Part shown: positions 35,294-44,240 of the stretch, one piece after another
Position numbering within the stretch: position 1 is the stretch's first letter
Layout of the letters: every line of letters starts with the position of its first letter
NCBI GenBank assembly: GCA_948467735.1
Contig: CAOKFN010000020.1
Coordinates: 17,049 to 81,048 of the forward strand
Direction of reading: 5' to 3'
DNA: 64,000 nucleotides
DNA from: an uncultured bacterium
Lineage (GTDB): Bacteria > Bacillota > Clostridia > Lachnospirales > Lachnospiraceae
Translations under genes and position numbers: made by a program
Notes under the pieces: generated by a model
The model's input: only the letters and a program-made list of their open reading frames with translations
Database searches by the model: none
What the model was told of the DNA's origin: nothing

Positions 35294-35335
35294 TAGAATT
35301 TCTTAGTCCGCATACCTTGCGGGCTTAGAAATTCT
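35294..35335 (-). terminator. Hairpin between the GntR and ABC genes
   Basis: AGAATTTCT and its complement form the base of a stem of about 17 pairs with two mismatches, directly after the GntR stop. There is no strong T-run. It may act as an attenuator or RNA-stability element inside the operon. Confidence 0.45.
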
Positions 35336-35337
35336 CT

Positions 35338-35697
35338 TCACACTTTCATAGTCTCAATCAGCGACACAACCTCCTCCGTCGTATACCCAAGCTCCTGCAT
35401 TCCGGCGAAAAAAGTCTCCATATGTCCCTTTGCCATCCTCAGCTTAATACTCTGTATCAGCTCCGTATCCTCAGTCACCAGTCTTCCATTGGTTCTCTGA
35501 GTGACAATCAACCCCCCCCGTTCCAATTCCGCGAACGCCTTCTGCATCGTATTGGGATTCACCGCCGCCATCGAAGCCAGTTCCCTGACGCTGGGCAGCT
35601 TCCCTCCGGGCTGATAGTAACCGGAAACAATCTGCACCTGAAGTTTCTCAACCAGCTGGGCATAAATCGGCCTGTCCGAAACCAAATCCCACGCCAT
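35338..35697 (-). CDS. GntR-family regulator, YtrA subfamily
   Basis: A 119-residue DNA-binding protein. The winged helix (about 5-75) has PIYAQLVEKLQVQIVSGYY, KLPSVRELASMAAVNPNTMQ and GLIVTQRTNGRLV, which is the classic GntR signature. The C-terminus is a short helical dimerisation tail of about 45 residues, which defines the YtrA type. The ATG at 35697 has AGGAGG six bases upstream; the 59 earlier codons of the open frame cross the promoter region and are not coding. It should repress its own operon through the dyad at 35889-35910. Confidence 0.9.
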   Translation of the reverse strand: MAWDLVSDRPIYAQLVEKLQVQIVSGYYQPGGKLPSVRELASMAAVNPNTMQKAFAELERGGLIVTQRTNGRLVTEDTELIQSIKLRMAKGHMETFFAGMQELGYTTEEVVSLIETMKV

Positions 35698-35888
35698 ACT
35701 TCTCCTCCTTTCCTCCGGTGTGTCCGAAAACCCTTCCCCAATTACAGCACTATGCTCTGCGCGCCCCCTTTTCGGGACGGCCATCTCGGAAAAAGCAGTT
35801 TTCAGATACGCCCTAGACAAACTGCCGTGGACTGCGCAAAATTTCTCCGCCGCAGTCCTGCCTCTAATCCACACAGAAATATTCCCTG

Positions 35889-35938
35889 TTGTATCAACTT
35901 AATAATACAATAATACGTCATAAATCCGTATTCGTCAA
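35889..35938 (-). promoter_or_regulatory. Promoter and dyad operator of the GntR/ABC operon
   Basis: On the minus strand TTGACG (35933-35938) and TATTAT (35910-35915) are 17 bases apart. A perfect dyad TTGTAT-N10-ATACAA (35889-35910) starts at the -10 and covers the expected start point. Its position fits repression by the GntR protein. Confidence 0.7.
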
Positions 35939-36094
35939 TGCCTTTCTATCACCTTTTACAAAAATCTGCATATAGATACCATAACTAATCAAAAATGCGC
36001 ACGAATACACTGCCCGCCAAACCCCAAAACCCATTTGGGACTGCCGGGAAATGTGACATTGGGTGTATACGCCCATAAGCGCAGGAGGATAATT

Positions 36095-37372
36095 ATGCCA
36101 GAAGCAAATCTGACAATCGCGCAGGAATCAGAAAATGATACCGCCTATGAAGGTACAATACAAATCAGCGTGGTTTCTTCTATCGGCGAAGTTCCCGTAG
36201 AAAACGCCACTGTTACCATATCCTACACCGGAGACCCCGGTTCTCCATTGAAAGTACTTACCACTGACAACTCCGGCCAGACCCCGGTGACAGAACTGCC
36301 GGCCCCTCCTCTGGAACTGTCCCTTCAGCCGGAGAACGAGCAGCAGCCCTATTCGGAATACAATATTGAGGTCACAGCGGAAGGCTATGAGCCGGTACTG
36401 GTCTCCGGTTCGGAGATTCTCGCAGGCGAATTTTCCCTGCAGCCTATCCGAATGAATCCCCTAGCCTCCACCGAGGAAGAGGAAAAGGTGGTGATTATCC
36501 CCGCCCACACCTTGTTTGGAGAATATCCGCCCAAAATTCCCGAGGACGAAATCAAGCCCATGGCAGAAACCGGAGAAATCGTTTTAAGCCGTGTAGTCGT
36601 CCCCGAATATGTCATCGTACACGACGGCGTTCCAAACGACCCCTCCGCCCCCAACTACTGGGTACGTTACAGGGACTATATCAAAAACGTAGCCTCCTGC
36701 GAAATCTATTCCACTTGGCCCGAGGCAGCTCTTTACGCGAATATTCTGGTAATCATGTCCTTTACCTTGAATCGGGTGTACACGGAATGGTACCGGAACC
36801 AAGGCTATAATTTCACCATCACTTCCTCCACCGCTTACGACCAGAAGTGGATATATGGAAGGAACATTTTCGAGAATATTGATTATCTGGTGGACAATGT
36901 ATTCGCCAACTATCTGTCCAGACCGGGGGTCCGACAGCCCATCTTCACTTCCTACTGCGACGGGCGCAGAGTGACCTGTTCCGGCCTGAGCCAGTGGGGC
37001 TCCATGTACCTTGCGGAGCAGGGCTATTCCGCCATTGAAATTATCAGATATTATTATGGAAACGATATGTATATCAATACCGCGGACATCATCTCCGGAG
37101 TACCCTCCTCTTGGCCCGGCTATGATTTGGGAATCGGTGCCTCGGGGGATAAAGTCAGACAGCTTCAGACACAGTTAAACCGTATTGCCAGAAATTATCC
37201 CGCCATCCCCTCCATTACGGCAGACGGAATTTATGGCCCTGCCACCGCCGACGCGGTGCGCACCTTCCAGAGAATTTTCCATCTGCCCCAGACAGGCGTC
37301 ACCGACTATCCCACTTGGTATGAAATATCCGAAATCTACGTGGGCGTCTCAAGAATAGCCGAACCGGGCTGA
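36095..37372 (+). CDS. SpoIID-like protein with PG_binding_1 domain
   Basis: A 425-residue protein without a signal peptide. Residues 1-120 are a beta-sandwich-like segment (carboxypeptidase-regulatory/Ig type). Residues about 150-335 resemble the SpoIID/LytB amidase-enhancer domain, most clearly in CSGLSQWGSMYLAEQGYSAI followed by a Tyr-rich YYYGND strand. Residues about 345-405 are a peptidoglycan-binding module (GDKVRQLQTQLNRI, ITADGIYGPATADAVRTFQ). AGGAGG lies six bases before the ATG at 36095. It stands alone on the plus strand. A role in spore peptidoglycan is likely by family, which would imply a spore-former. Confidence 0.8.
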   Translation: MPEANLTIAQESENDTAYEGTIQISVVSSIGEVPVENATVTISYTGDPGSPLKVLTTDNSGQTPVTELPAPPLELSLQPENEQQPYSEYNIEVTAEGYEPVLVSGSEILAGEFSLQPIRMNPLASTEEEEKVVIIPAHTLFGEYPPKIPEDEIKPMAETGEIVLSRVVVPEYVIVHDGVPNDPSAPNYWVRYRDYIKNVASCEIYSTWPEAALYANILVIMSFTLNRVYTEWYRNQGYNFTITSSTAYDQKWIYGRNIFENIDYLVDNVFANYLSRPGVRQPIFTSYCDGRRVTCSGLSQWGSMYLAEQGYSAIEIIRYYYGNDMYINTADIISGVPSSWPGYDLGIGASGDKVRQLQTQLNRIARNYPAIPSITADGIYGPATADAVRTFQRIFHLPQTGVTDYPTWYEISEIYVGVSRIAEPG

Positions 37373-37637
37373 TAACTATTGAAATCAAAACGCTTGGGGC
37401 CTCAGCGATTTTGAGCACTGCTATCACATTAAGAACTCAACAATTTTAAAGCGGTACGGTCATTCCTAAAATTTAAGGACTTTGAAGCATCACGCTCAAA
37501 CCAGAAAGCGCCATCACAGTCAGCCGCAGCAGCCTGCCATACAGCCCTTCCTTTGCATCCGTCCTCTATAGCCGAAGCAGTTCCTCCCGGCTTCGCTTCG
37601 CAAGCTGCTGCGCCTCCCCTCCCCCAGAAAATATTCC

Positions 37638-38879
37638 TCACAGGAATCCTCCCCCGCCGCTCAATCCCAGCAGAATTCTGCTCTCTCGCAGGGCGTCGCT
37701 GGAATCATAGTCGTATTCAATGGTCTGAAAATTCACATCCGGATATAATTCCCTTAACTTTTTTACGATTCCCCTCTCGCTCACATGACTGACCAGACAG
37801 CCGAAGGGATGGACAATCAGTACATGCTTACATCCCCGTTCCACTGCGGCCTCCGCCTCCGCCGCCACAAGCCAGCCGTCCCCCGTGATACAGTCGCAGC
37901 CTACGGTTTGAAGCGCCCGCTCCTTCAACCGGGCAAACGGCGGGTCCATCTCAAAGCGTCCATGTGCCGCCGTTTCCTCATACAGCTCCCGCTGTATTTT
38001 TTCCAGATAAGAAATCGCAAAATCATAACCCCTTCGCAGAACCGGTTTGGGGGTATCCGCCATATACGCCCGGTAATCGCTGTCCAGAACATAAATGGCA
38101 TAATTGATAAATCCCCCCATCACACACTGGCAGTCCCGCTTATCCAAGTATTCTTCCAGATGATGATTCCCCAGAGCGGAAAATTTGATGTAAATCTCCC
38201 CGGCAACGCAGACTTTCTTTTTGAAAACTTTTCGGACGGGAATCTGATCAAACGCTTCTATCATATGCCTGTAAACGGCGCGTCTTCCCCCCGCCCCCAG
38301 ACGATGTGATTTTATCCGTCCGGCAATCTCCGCTTCCAGCCGCCTTCGCAGCGCGTCCGCGGCGCCGGGTTCGCATTCGTAGGGTTTGACCTGCTGATAG
38401 AGGCTCATCAGCAAATCGCCGCAGCAGACCGCCGTGACTGCGTCCCGAAACAGGCGGAGTGTGATGCGGAAGCCCGGATGCTTTTCCTGTCCCTTATAAT
38501 TTAACGAAATGACGGGAATCTGCGGCTGCCCGTATTTTTTTAAGGTTTTGATAATGACATGATAATAATTTCCCGCCCGGCATGCGCCCCCGGCCTGAGG
38601 CTCCATAAAGGCGATTTTGTCCGCCGGATACTTCCCCTCTTCCAGCACGTCCAGAATCTGGCCAATAATCAGCACGCCCGGATAGCAGTAGTCGTGATTG
38701 ATATAGCGCAGGGATTTCTCCTTTAGGCGGCTGCTGCCCTCCATCACCGCAAAACGGTAGCCGCTTGCCTCAAAGGCCGCCTGTAGAAAAGGGGAATGAT
38801 ATTCCAGCATTTCCGGCAAAAGGATGGTATGGGTCTTTTTCATGGCTTTGGTAAATGGAACTCTGACAAATTCGGACAT
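37638..38879 (-). CDS. Acyl-CoA dehydratase activase-related protein (DUF2229/COG3581 type)
   Basis: A 413-residue cytoplasmic protein like the C-terminal part of the long 2-hydroxyacyl-CoA dehydratase activator proteins. Conserved Cys-containing stretches are INHDYCYPGVLIIGQ, MEPQAGGACRAGNYY and TGDGWLVAAEAE; the C-terminus is VHPFGCLVSHV, typical of the Fe-S binding dehydratase fold. The usual ATPase partner domain is absent both from this protein and from the 600-base gap upstream, so it either pairs with a gene elsewhere or acts alone. The ATG at 38879 is used; no better site was found. Confidence 0.8.
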   Translation of the reverse strand: MSEFVRVPFTKAMKKTHTILLPEMLEYHSPFLQAAFEASGYRFAVMEGSSRLKEKSLRYINHDYCYPGVLIIGQILDVLEEGKYPADKIAFMEPQAGGACRAGNYYHVIIKTLKKYGQPQIPVISLNYKGQEKHPGFRITLRLFRDAVTAVCCGDLLMSLYQQVKPYECEPGAADALRRRLEAEIAGRIKSHRLGAGGRRAVYRHMIEAFDQIPVRKVFKKKVCVAGEIYIKFSALGNHHLEEYLDKRDCQCVMGGFINYAIYVLDSDYRAYMADTPKPVLRRGYDFAISYLEKIQRELYEETAAHGRFEMDPPFARLKERALQTVGCDCITGDGWLVAAEAEAAVERGCKHVLIVHPFGCLVSHVSERGIVKKLRELYPDVNFQTIEYDYDSSDALRESRILLGLSGGGGFL

Positions 38880-39150
38880 ATTCTTATCTGCCTCCGGGAA
38901 ATCTTCTCTCTAAAACTGGGCGCCATAGTCTTCGGAGCCGTGTTTGCAATGCATCCGGCCATAGCGTTCAGAACGGTGTATGCAGCGCATCGGCCATAGC
39001 GTTGGACCATTGGCGGCCAAACCGGACAGAATACTGTCTCGCAAAGCGTCCGCCGCCCCGCTGCCCGCCATTAAAGCCGCATTTCTGCCCGCTATGGCAA
39101 AAAAATCTTATATATAGTAGGAAAATCTGGAAATTACTGTTATAATTATA

Positions 39151-39260
39151 CCATGGCATGAAAGGATTATACTATAGTATGCAATGTTTACACTATAATA
39201 TGGAGGATTATTCCATGGCAGGAAATGTTTCATCGCATAAAAGGCCTGTACCATGGCAGG
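39151..39260 (+). repeat. Three spaced CCATGGCA-containing repeats
   Basis: CCATGGCA occurs at 39151, 39213 and 39251, the last two continuing AGGAA. They lie in a 613-base gap (38880-39492) that also holds AT-rich repeats of AATAATACCA at 39345-39395. The gap contains no supported long gene. Confidence 0.6.
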
Positions 39261-39298
39261 AAGATGCTCCCGCCGCAGACATCGAAGCGTCAAAATAG
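39215..39298 (+). CDS. Candidate 27-residue small protein or leader
   Basis: A short frame starts with ATG at 39215 and ends with TAG at 39298. GGAGG lies 8 bases before it, and a TATAAT (39194-39199) lies just upstream. It would encode a hydrophilic peptide beginning MAGNVSSHKRPVPWQED. It precedes uxuA by 194 bases, so a leader role is possible. No homologue is recognised and chance cannot be ruled out. Confidence 0.3.
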   Translation: MAGNVSSHKRPVPWQEDAPAADIEASK

Positions 39299-39492
39299 AA
39301 GCTCCATAAAGGGCGGGGTATGTGACCCTCGTGAAAATAATACCATAATATAAAAGAATAATACCACAGCATAAAACAATTATGCCATAAAATATCTTAG
39401 GAAATCATTTTTCCCGAAATATTATGTAAAACGGCTCCGGAACCGCCGGGGTCAAATGAACAATAAGGAAAGAAAACGGAAAGGAAGGATTC

Positions 39493-40581
39493 ATGATGCA
39501 GATGACATTACGCTGGTACGGCAGCGGGCACGACACCGTATCTCTGAAAAAAATCCGGCAGATTCCCGGCGTCACGGGAGTGATATCCACATTGTACGGC
39601 ACAGCTCCGGGGGAGGTATGGGAGACCGCCGACATTCTGGCCCTGAAAAAAGAAATCGAGGAGGCGGGCTTGCAGCTGGCGGGCATTGAGAGCGTCAACG
39701 TCCACGATGCCATTAAGGCCGGCACTCCCGACAGGGACAAGTACATTGACAATTATATCGCCACTCTGGAACGTCTGGGGCAGGCGGACATCCATCTGGT
39801 CTGCTACAACTTTATGCCCGTGTTTGACTGGACCCGGACGGAGCTTGCCAGAGTCCGTCCCGACGGCTCCACGGTGCTGGCATACACGCAGGAAGCGGTG
39901 GACGCCCTGAAACCGGAGGATATGTTCGCCTCCATCAGCAGCGACGCATGCGGCGCCGTCCTGCCCGGCTGGGAGCCGGAACGCATGGCCCATATCAAGG
40001 AATTATTTGAATTATACAAAGATGTGGACGAGGAAAAGCTCTTCGACAATCTAAAATATTTTCTGGAGCGCATTATGCCCGTATGCGACAAATACCACAT
40101 TAACATGGCAATCCATCCCGACGACCCCGCATGGAGCGTGTTCGGACTGCCCCGCATTATTACCTCCAAGGCGAATATCCTCCGGATGATGAACATGGTG
40201 GACAACCCTCATAACGGGGTCACATTCTGCTCCGGCTCCTACGGCACCAATCTGGAAAACGACCTGCCGGACATGATCCGTTCCCTGAAGGGCAGAATTC
40301 ATTTCGCCCATGTGCGGAATCTGAAATTTAACTCTCCCACAGATTTTGAGGAATCCGCCCATCTGTCCAGCGACGGCACCTTTGATATGTATGAAATTAT
40401 GCTTGCCCTGTATGAGACAGGCTTCGACGGCCCCATCCGCCCCGACCATGGACGCATGATTTGGGACGAGACCGCAATGCCCGGGTACGGACTGTACGAC
40501 AGGGCGCTGGGGGCGGCCTACTTAAACGGCTTGTGGGAGGCCATTGAAAAACAGCATAAAAAAACCGCTCCTCAGAAATAA
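39493..40581 (+). CDS. uxuA: D-mannonate dehydratase
   Basis: A 362-residue enzyme that dehydrates D-mannonate to 2-keto-3-deoxygluconate in glucuronate breakdown. The TIM-barrel start MTLRWYGSGHDTVSLKKIRQIPGVTG is standard for UxuA. Metal-ligand segments are visible: MAIHPDDPAW, GVTFCSGSYG, IHFAHVRN and RPDHGRMIW, each with the expected His, Cys or Asp. AGGAAGG lies just before the first ATG; a second ATG one codon later is also possible. It precedes uxuB by 262 bases on the same strand. The length is normal. Confidence 0.95.
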   Translation: MMQMTLRWYGSGHDTVSLKKIRQIPGVTGVISTLYGTAPGEVWETADILALKKEIEEAGLQLAGIESVNVHDAIKAGTPDRDKYIDNYIATLERLGQADIHLVCYNFMPVFDWTRTELARVRPDGSTVLAYTQEAVDALKPEDMFASISSDACGAVLPGWEPERMAHIKELFELYKDVDEEKLFDNLKYFLERIMPVCDKYHINMAIHPDDPAWSVFGLPRIITSKANILRMMNMVDNPHNGVTFCSGSYGTNLENDLPDMIRSLKGRIHFAHVRNLKFNSPTDFEESAHLSSDGTFDMYEIMLALYETGFDGPIRPDHGRMIWDETAMPGYGLYDRALGAAYLNGLWEAIEKQHKKTAPQK

Positions 40582-40646
40582 TATCCCTATCCTGATCAAA
40601 TACCCCGCGGCATCTGCCAAGCCGATTTATTGGGTTTGCCAGTCTC

Positions 40647-40703
40647 AGCTGGCTTTGTCAATCCTAGCTGGCTTTGACATTAACTGACTTTGGCATTTTT
40701 TAG
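40647..40703 (+). repeat. 19-bp direct repeats between uxuA and uxuB
   Basis: AGCTGGCTTTG is repeated at 40647 and 40666 within 19-base units, and a third degenerate unit (TGACTTTGGCA) follows. This could be a regulator site or a simple tandem duplication. Confidence 0.6.
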
Positions 40704-40843
40704 TAAACGACCTTAACATCTTTACTTTGACCCAGCACACGGCTTTCAGCCTGTGTATACCTGTGTCAAGAAAATATATTTACTTGGCTCATTGCCCGCG
40801 GGAATAAAATAGCGCGAAAACTATCGCAGAAACGGAGACTATC

Positions 40844-42460
40844 ATGAAACTCACCAGAGCCGGTGTGGCGGCCGAGCGCGCCGCCTATTTAGCTGCGGGA
40901 TACCATCTGCCCGCCTTCGACTACGAAACCGTCAAAAAAAATACTTATGAACGCCCCGTCTGGATTCATTTCGGCGCCGGAAATATTTTCCGGGCCTTTC
41001 AGGCAAATATGGTGCAGAACCTCTTAAACGCAGGCGTTATGGATACGGGGCTGATCGCCGCGGAAGGCTATGATTACGAAATTATAGAAAAAAGCAACCG
41101 CCCCCACGACAATCTTTCCATTCTCGCCACCCTGAAAGCGGACAATACCGTGGAAAAGACCGTGGTTGGCAGCATCATGGAATCCCTGATTCTGGACAGC
41201 TCCAACGAGAAGGAGTTCTCGCGGCTGAAAGAAATATTTGAAAGTCCCTCCCTGCAGATGGCAAGCTTTACCATCACGGAAAAGGGCTACGCGGTATCCG
41301 ACCCCAAGGGCAATACCCTTCCCGCCGTTTTGGCAGATTTTGAAAAAGGCCCCGAAAAGCCGGACGGCTATCTGGGCAAGGTGGCGTCCTTATTGTACCA
41401 CCGTTTTTCAAAGGACAGGCTCCCCATCGCCATGGTCAGCATGGACAACTGCTCCCACAACGGGGACAAGCTGCAGGCCGCCATACTTGCTTTTGCGGAC
41501 GCATGGTGTGAGCGGGGACTTGCGGACAAGGAATTCGCCTCTTATGTGAGAGACCCGGCAAAGGTCTCCTTCCCTTGGTCCATGATTGACAAAATCACCC
41601 CCAGACCCGACGCAAAGGTGGAAGCCATGTTAGCCCATGACGGAATTGAAGAGCTGGACGCGGTGGTGACATCCAAAAATACCTACATCGCCCCCTTTGT
41701 AAACGCGGAGGAATGCGAATATCTGGTAATCGAGGACGCCTTTCCGGGCAGCAGGCCCCCCTTGGAACAGGGCGGCGTCATTTTCACAGACAGGAAAACC
41801 GTGGACAAGGTGGAGAAAATGAAGGTCTGTACCTGCTTAAATCCCCTCCACACCACGCTGGCCATCTACGGATGCCTGCTGGGCTATACTCTGATTTCCG
41901 AGGAGATGAAAAATCCCCTGCTGCGGAAGCTGGTGGAAATCATCGGCTATCGGGAAGGACTTCCCGTGGTGATAAATCCCGGCATTCTTGACCCGAAGGA
42001 ATTTATCGATCAAGTGCTGAATGTCCGCATCCCGAATCCTTTTATGCCGGATACCCCTCAGCGCATTGCCACCGACACCTCCCAGAAGCTGGCCATCCGT
42101 TTCGGAGAAACCATAAAAGCATATCAAAAGGACCCTCATTTAAAAGTGGAGGATTTAAAGCTGATACCGCTGGTATTCGCAGGATGGCTTCGCTATCTGA
42201 TGGCTGTGGACGACGAGGGCAATGCCTTCCCCTTAAGCCCCGACCCCTTATCGGAAGCGGCGGGGGCTTATGTGGCGGAATATCAGCTGGACGACGCGCC
42301 TAAAGATTTGTCGAAATTGGATAAACTGCTCTCCAATGAAAAGATATTCGGAGTCAATCTGGTGGAAATTGGGATGGCGGAGCTTGTGAAAAAGTATTTC
42401 TCGGAGCTTTCTTCCGGCAGAGGCGCTGTGAAAGCCGTTCTTGAAAAATATGTGCGGTAA
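40844..42460 (+). CDS. uxuB: D-fructuronate reductase (mannitol dehydrogenase family)
   Basis: A 538-residue NAD-dependent oxidoreductase of the polyol/mannitol dehydrogenase family. The N-terminal Rossmann motif is VWIHFGAGNIFRAFQANMV. The catalytic region contains FPWSMIDKITPRPD and the CTCLNPLHTTLAIYG segment with the conserved Asn-x2-His. Its neighbour uxuA fixes the assignment: D-fructuronate to D-mannonate, then to KDG. Mannitol dehydrogenase activity is the alternative. GGAG lies seven bases before the ATG. It ends just before a dispersed element at 42491. Confidence 0.9.
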   Translation: MKLTRAGVAAERAAYLAAGYHLPAFDYETVKKNTYERPVWIHFGAGNIFRAFQANMVQNLLNAGVMDTGLIAAEGYDYEIIEKSNRPHDNLSILATLKADNTVEKTVVGSIMESLILDSSNEKEFSRLKEIFESPSLQMASFTITEKGYAVSDPKGNTLPAVLADFEKGPEKPDGYLGKVASLLYHRFSKDRLPIAMVSMDNCSHNGDKLQAAILAFADAWCERGLADKEFASYVRDPAKVSFPWSMIDKITPRPDAKVEAMLAHDGIEELDAVVTSKNTYIAPFVNAEECEYLVIEDAFPGSRPPLEQGGVIFTDRKTVDKVEKMKVCTCLNPLHTTLAIYGCLLGYTLISEEMKNPLLRKLVEIIGYREGLPVVINPGILDPKEFIDQVLNVRIPNPFMPDTPQRIATDTSQKLAIRFGETIKAYQKDPHLKVEDLKLIPLVFAGWLRYLMAVDDEGNAFPLSPDPLSEAAGAYVAEYQLDDAPKDLSKLDKLLSNEKIFGVNLVEIGMAELVKKYFSELSSGRGAVKAVLEKYVR

Positions 42461-42490
42461 ATTAAATGCCCCGCGATAAGCTGAATGCAT

Positions 42491-42552
42491 CCTTTGGACA
42501 TGTTAGTATTTCCTTTAAAGAATTGTTACCCTCGCGGGAATAAACGCGCGAC
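42491..42552 (+). repeat. Dispersed intergenic element 2, copy 1
   Basis: About 62 bases that align by hand with 48219-48280. Shared blocks include CCTTTGGACA and the 18-base identical ACCCTCGCGGGAATAAAC. A weaker partial match to the second block lies near 40797. Confidence 0.6.
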
Positions 42553-42609
42553 AGCTGTGTACTAAATCTATGACAGAATTGTATGAATGATCATGCCGCC
42601 ATAGCCGCA

Positions 42610-42657
42610 GGCATCCGCCCCTTCATGTTTTCTTTCAAAGAGGGGGCGGATACTGCT
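42610..42657. terminator. Hairpin between the convergent uxuB and 42680 genes
   Basis: ATCCGCCCC pairs with GGGGCGGAT across a 20-base AT-rich interval. Neither strand has a strong T-run, so termination is uncertain. Confidence 0.4.
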
Positions 42658-42679
42658 GCGACAAGGTTTTTTGATGCGG

Positions 42680-43291
42680 TTATGCTATGATTTCCCCGTC
42701 CCGAAGAGAAATTAGATGCCGCACCCAGCCGCCCGGCGGGTCTGTTTCGCAGGAGACGGAAACGGTGTCTTCCGAAAATTCTTTTACGACCACGCCGTCC
42801 ACCGCGATTTCCTTTGTCTGCCAAATCAGCGTGCAGTCGGAATCAAAGCATCGAAGCCGGGAATCGGAAGCTATATATAATCTATCCCCATGTTCATAAA
42901 AATACCCAAAGTACATGTCGCATGGAACTATCTTAAATTCTATGGAATGCTGTCTGCTTTTGAGATACCCTTGTTCTATGGAATGCCCTTCTCCCATGGA
43001 ATGCACTTCTTCCATGGGATGCACTTCTCCCATGGGATGCTCCTCTCCCATGGGATGCATTTCCCCCTCTTGGGGAAGATGAATAAAATATACTTCCATC
43101 CCCTTCCCGATGCAGAAATACTCCTGAAAAAAGCATTCCGCGTCAAAGGGATTCCAAGAGTCAGCGTCCGTTTCTATTTCCAGACAAGGGACGCCGTCCC
43201 TCCAAATGGAATAAATTTTCCCATGACCCCCTATGGCCAGCCGGGGAACATTCTGCTGATAGTATCCGGGCCGAAGCGAATATGTATACAT
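42680..43291 (-). CDS. Unknown 203-residue protein with hexapeptide repeats
   Basis: Not recognised as a named family. The N-terminal part (1-70) is Tyr/Trp-rich beta strands (SIWRDGVPCLEIETD). Residues 76-118 are hexapeptide units of the type GEEHPM, GEVHPM, EEVHSM, GEGHSI, inserted between apparently paired strands. The C-terminal part (120-203) again looks like WD/propeller-type strands (YFYEHGDRLYIASDSRLRCFD), so the repeats may form a loop in a beta-propeller-like fold. It starts six bases after the stop of the zinc-ribbon gene, without a good ribosome site, so it is probably coupled. Confidence 0.65.
   Translation of the reverse strand: MYTYSLRPGYYQQNVPRLAIGGHGKIYSIWRDGVPCLEIETDADSWNPFDAECFFQEYFCIGKGMEVYFIHLPQEGEMHPMGEEHPMGEVHPMEEVHSMGEGHSIEQGYLKSRQHSIEFKIVPCDMYFGYFYEHGDRLYIASDSRLRCFDSDCTLIWQTKEIAVDGVVVKEFSEDTVSVSCETDPPGGWVRHLISLRDGEIIA
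42938..43066 (-). repeat. 18-bp in-frame minisatellite, locus C
   Basis: About seven units on the minus strand. The core is CATCCCATGGGAGAAGTG or the CATTCCATGGGA variant, coding HPMGEV or HSMGEG. Confidence 0.88.
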
Positions 43292-43297
43292 GGCGCA

Positions 43298-43879
43298 CTA
43301 TTCATTCAACAGGCCCTGAACAGCTCCCCACTCAATGACGGGAAGGTTCTGTGCGCCGGAGGAGGTCTTCTTGGTCTTCGCGCTTATCTTTGCCATATTC
43401 CAGAGCAGGCATACGACGGCGGCCGCCGCGCTCACGGCGAAAATCCCGGCTGCCAAAGGAAGCGTCACATATTCCATATCGGTAAAATAATGGCAGAGCA
43501 CGGCCAGCAGACTGATAACCGCCCCCACGCCCAGACAGACGATCGGATTTTCAAACATTTTCTTTTTCAGGCCCGAAACCGCCCATGACTGAGGCTGGCT
43601 GCAATGGGGGCATTTGTCAATGAAATTTGTGGAAAATATCTTTTTCTCTACGGCGTCCTTATGGATGCTCTTCATTTCCCGGACAAGGTTCTCATGCGCC
43701 CGTCTGCAGAGCTTTTCCTCCCGCTCCTCATTTAATGTCTTAAAATTGCTGTTGTCCTCAGCCTCGGGGCCGTTAATGACCGCCCGCAGGGCGCCGCTGT
43801 TCTTTCCGCAGTGCTCGCATTGAAAAGAATACGGCACCTCCGCTTTCTCGCTTCTTGTGTGTCTGTAATAAGTACCCAT
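43298..43879 (-). CDS. Zinc-ribbon protein with two membrane segments, unknown
   Basis: A 193-residue protein. Cys pairs in FQCEHCGKNSG and DKCPHCSQPQSW form a likely zinc site. Two hydrophobic segments (about 117-137 and 143-167) lie C-terminal to it, followed by a basic tail. I start it at the ATG at 43879, which has GAGAGG nine bases upstream. The open frame continues 103 codons further to a TTG, but that part reads as noise and contains a direct duplication. It is coupled to the 42680 gene. Confidence 0.65.
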   Translation of the reverse strand: MGTYYRHTRSEKAEVPYSFQCEHCGKNSGALRAVINGPEAEDNSNFKTLNEEREEKLCRRAHENLVREMKSIHKDAVEKKIFSTNFIDKCPHCSQPQSWAVSGLKKKMFENPIVCLGVGAVISLLAVLCHYFTDMEYVTLPLAAGIFAVSAAAAVVCLLWNMAKISAKTKKTSSGAQNLPVIEWGAVQGLLNE

Positions 43880-43947
43880 TATGTACTTCCTCTCTTTCAA
43901 ATAAACGTTTGCAGGGAATGCTGGGGCCTCTGGTGTATGGCTCTCCT

Positions 43948-44060
43948 TATGCTTCCGCTTAAAGACGGCTTTTTCACTGCCGTTTTGGGCAGTTTGTTCC
44001 GTCTCTGAAATACAGCTTTCTTCTATGCGTCCGCTTAGAGACGATTTTTTCACTGCCGCC
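43948..44060. repeat. 28-bp imperfect direct duplication in a gene-free stretch
   Basis: TCCGCTTAAAGACGGCTTTT near 43954 recurs as TCCGCTTAGAGACGATTTTT near 44031, both followed by TTCACTGCCG. It lies in the 625-base gap 43880-44504. Confidence 0.65.
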
Positions 44061-44108
44061 TGCTCATAGTGTCCGCTGTCCATGAATCGGGCGGCTTGGC
44101 AGACATTC

Positions 44109-44228
44109 TCATCCGTAAGCATTATCTGCTTTGCACTTTTCGCCGGACTGCGTTCTAAGCTTCCACAGCCCAAAGCATAGTTCTTCAAGCTTTAACATGC
44201 TATGCCGCACAGCCTTTGCCGCAGGCAT
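44109..44228 (-). CDS. Candidate 39-residue upstream frame
   Basis: An ATG at 44228 is preceded by GGTGAGGAGAA and by the promoter at 44241-44269; the frame ends with TGA at 44109. It codes a basic peptide starting MPAAKAVRHSMLKLEEL. It may be a leader of the zinc-ribbon gene or a chance frame. Confidence 0.25.
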   Translation of the reverse strand: MPAAKAVRHSMLKLEELCFGLWKLRTQSGEKCKADNAYG

Positions 44229-44240
44229 TTCTCCTCACCT

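Noticed and set aside
43880..44188. N-terminal extension of the zinc-ribbon protein
   Set aside because: The extra 103 codons start at a TTG without a ribosome site, and contain a direct duplication; GAGAGG supports the later ATG.
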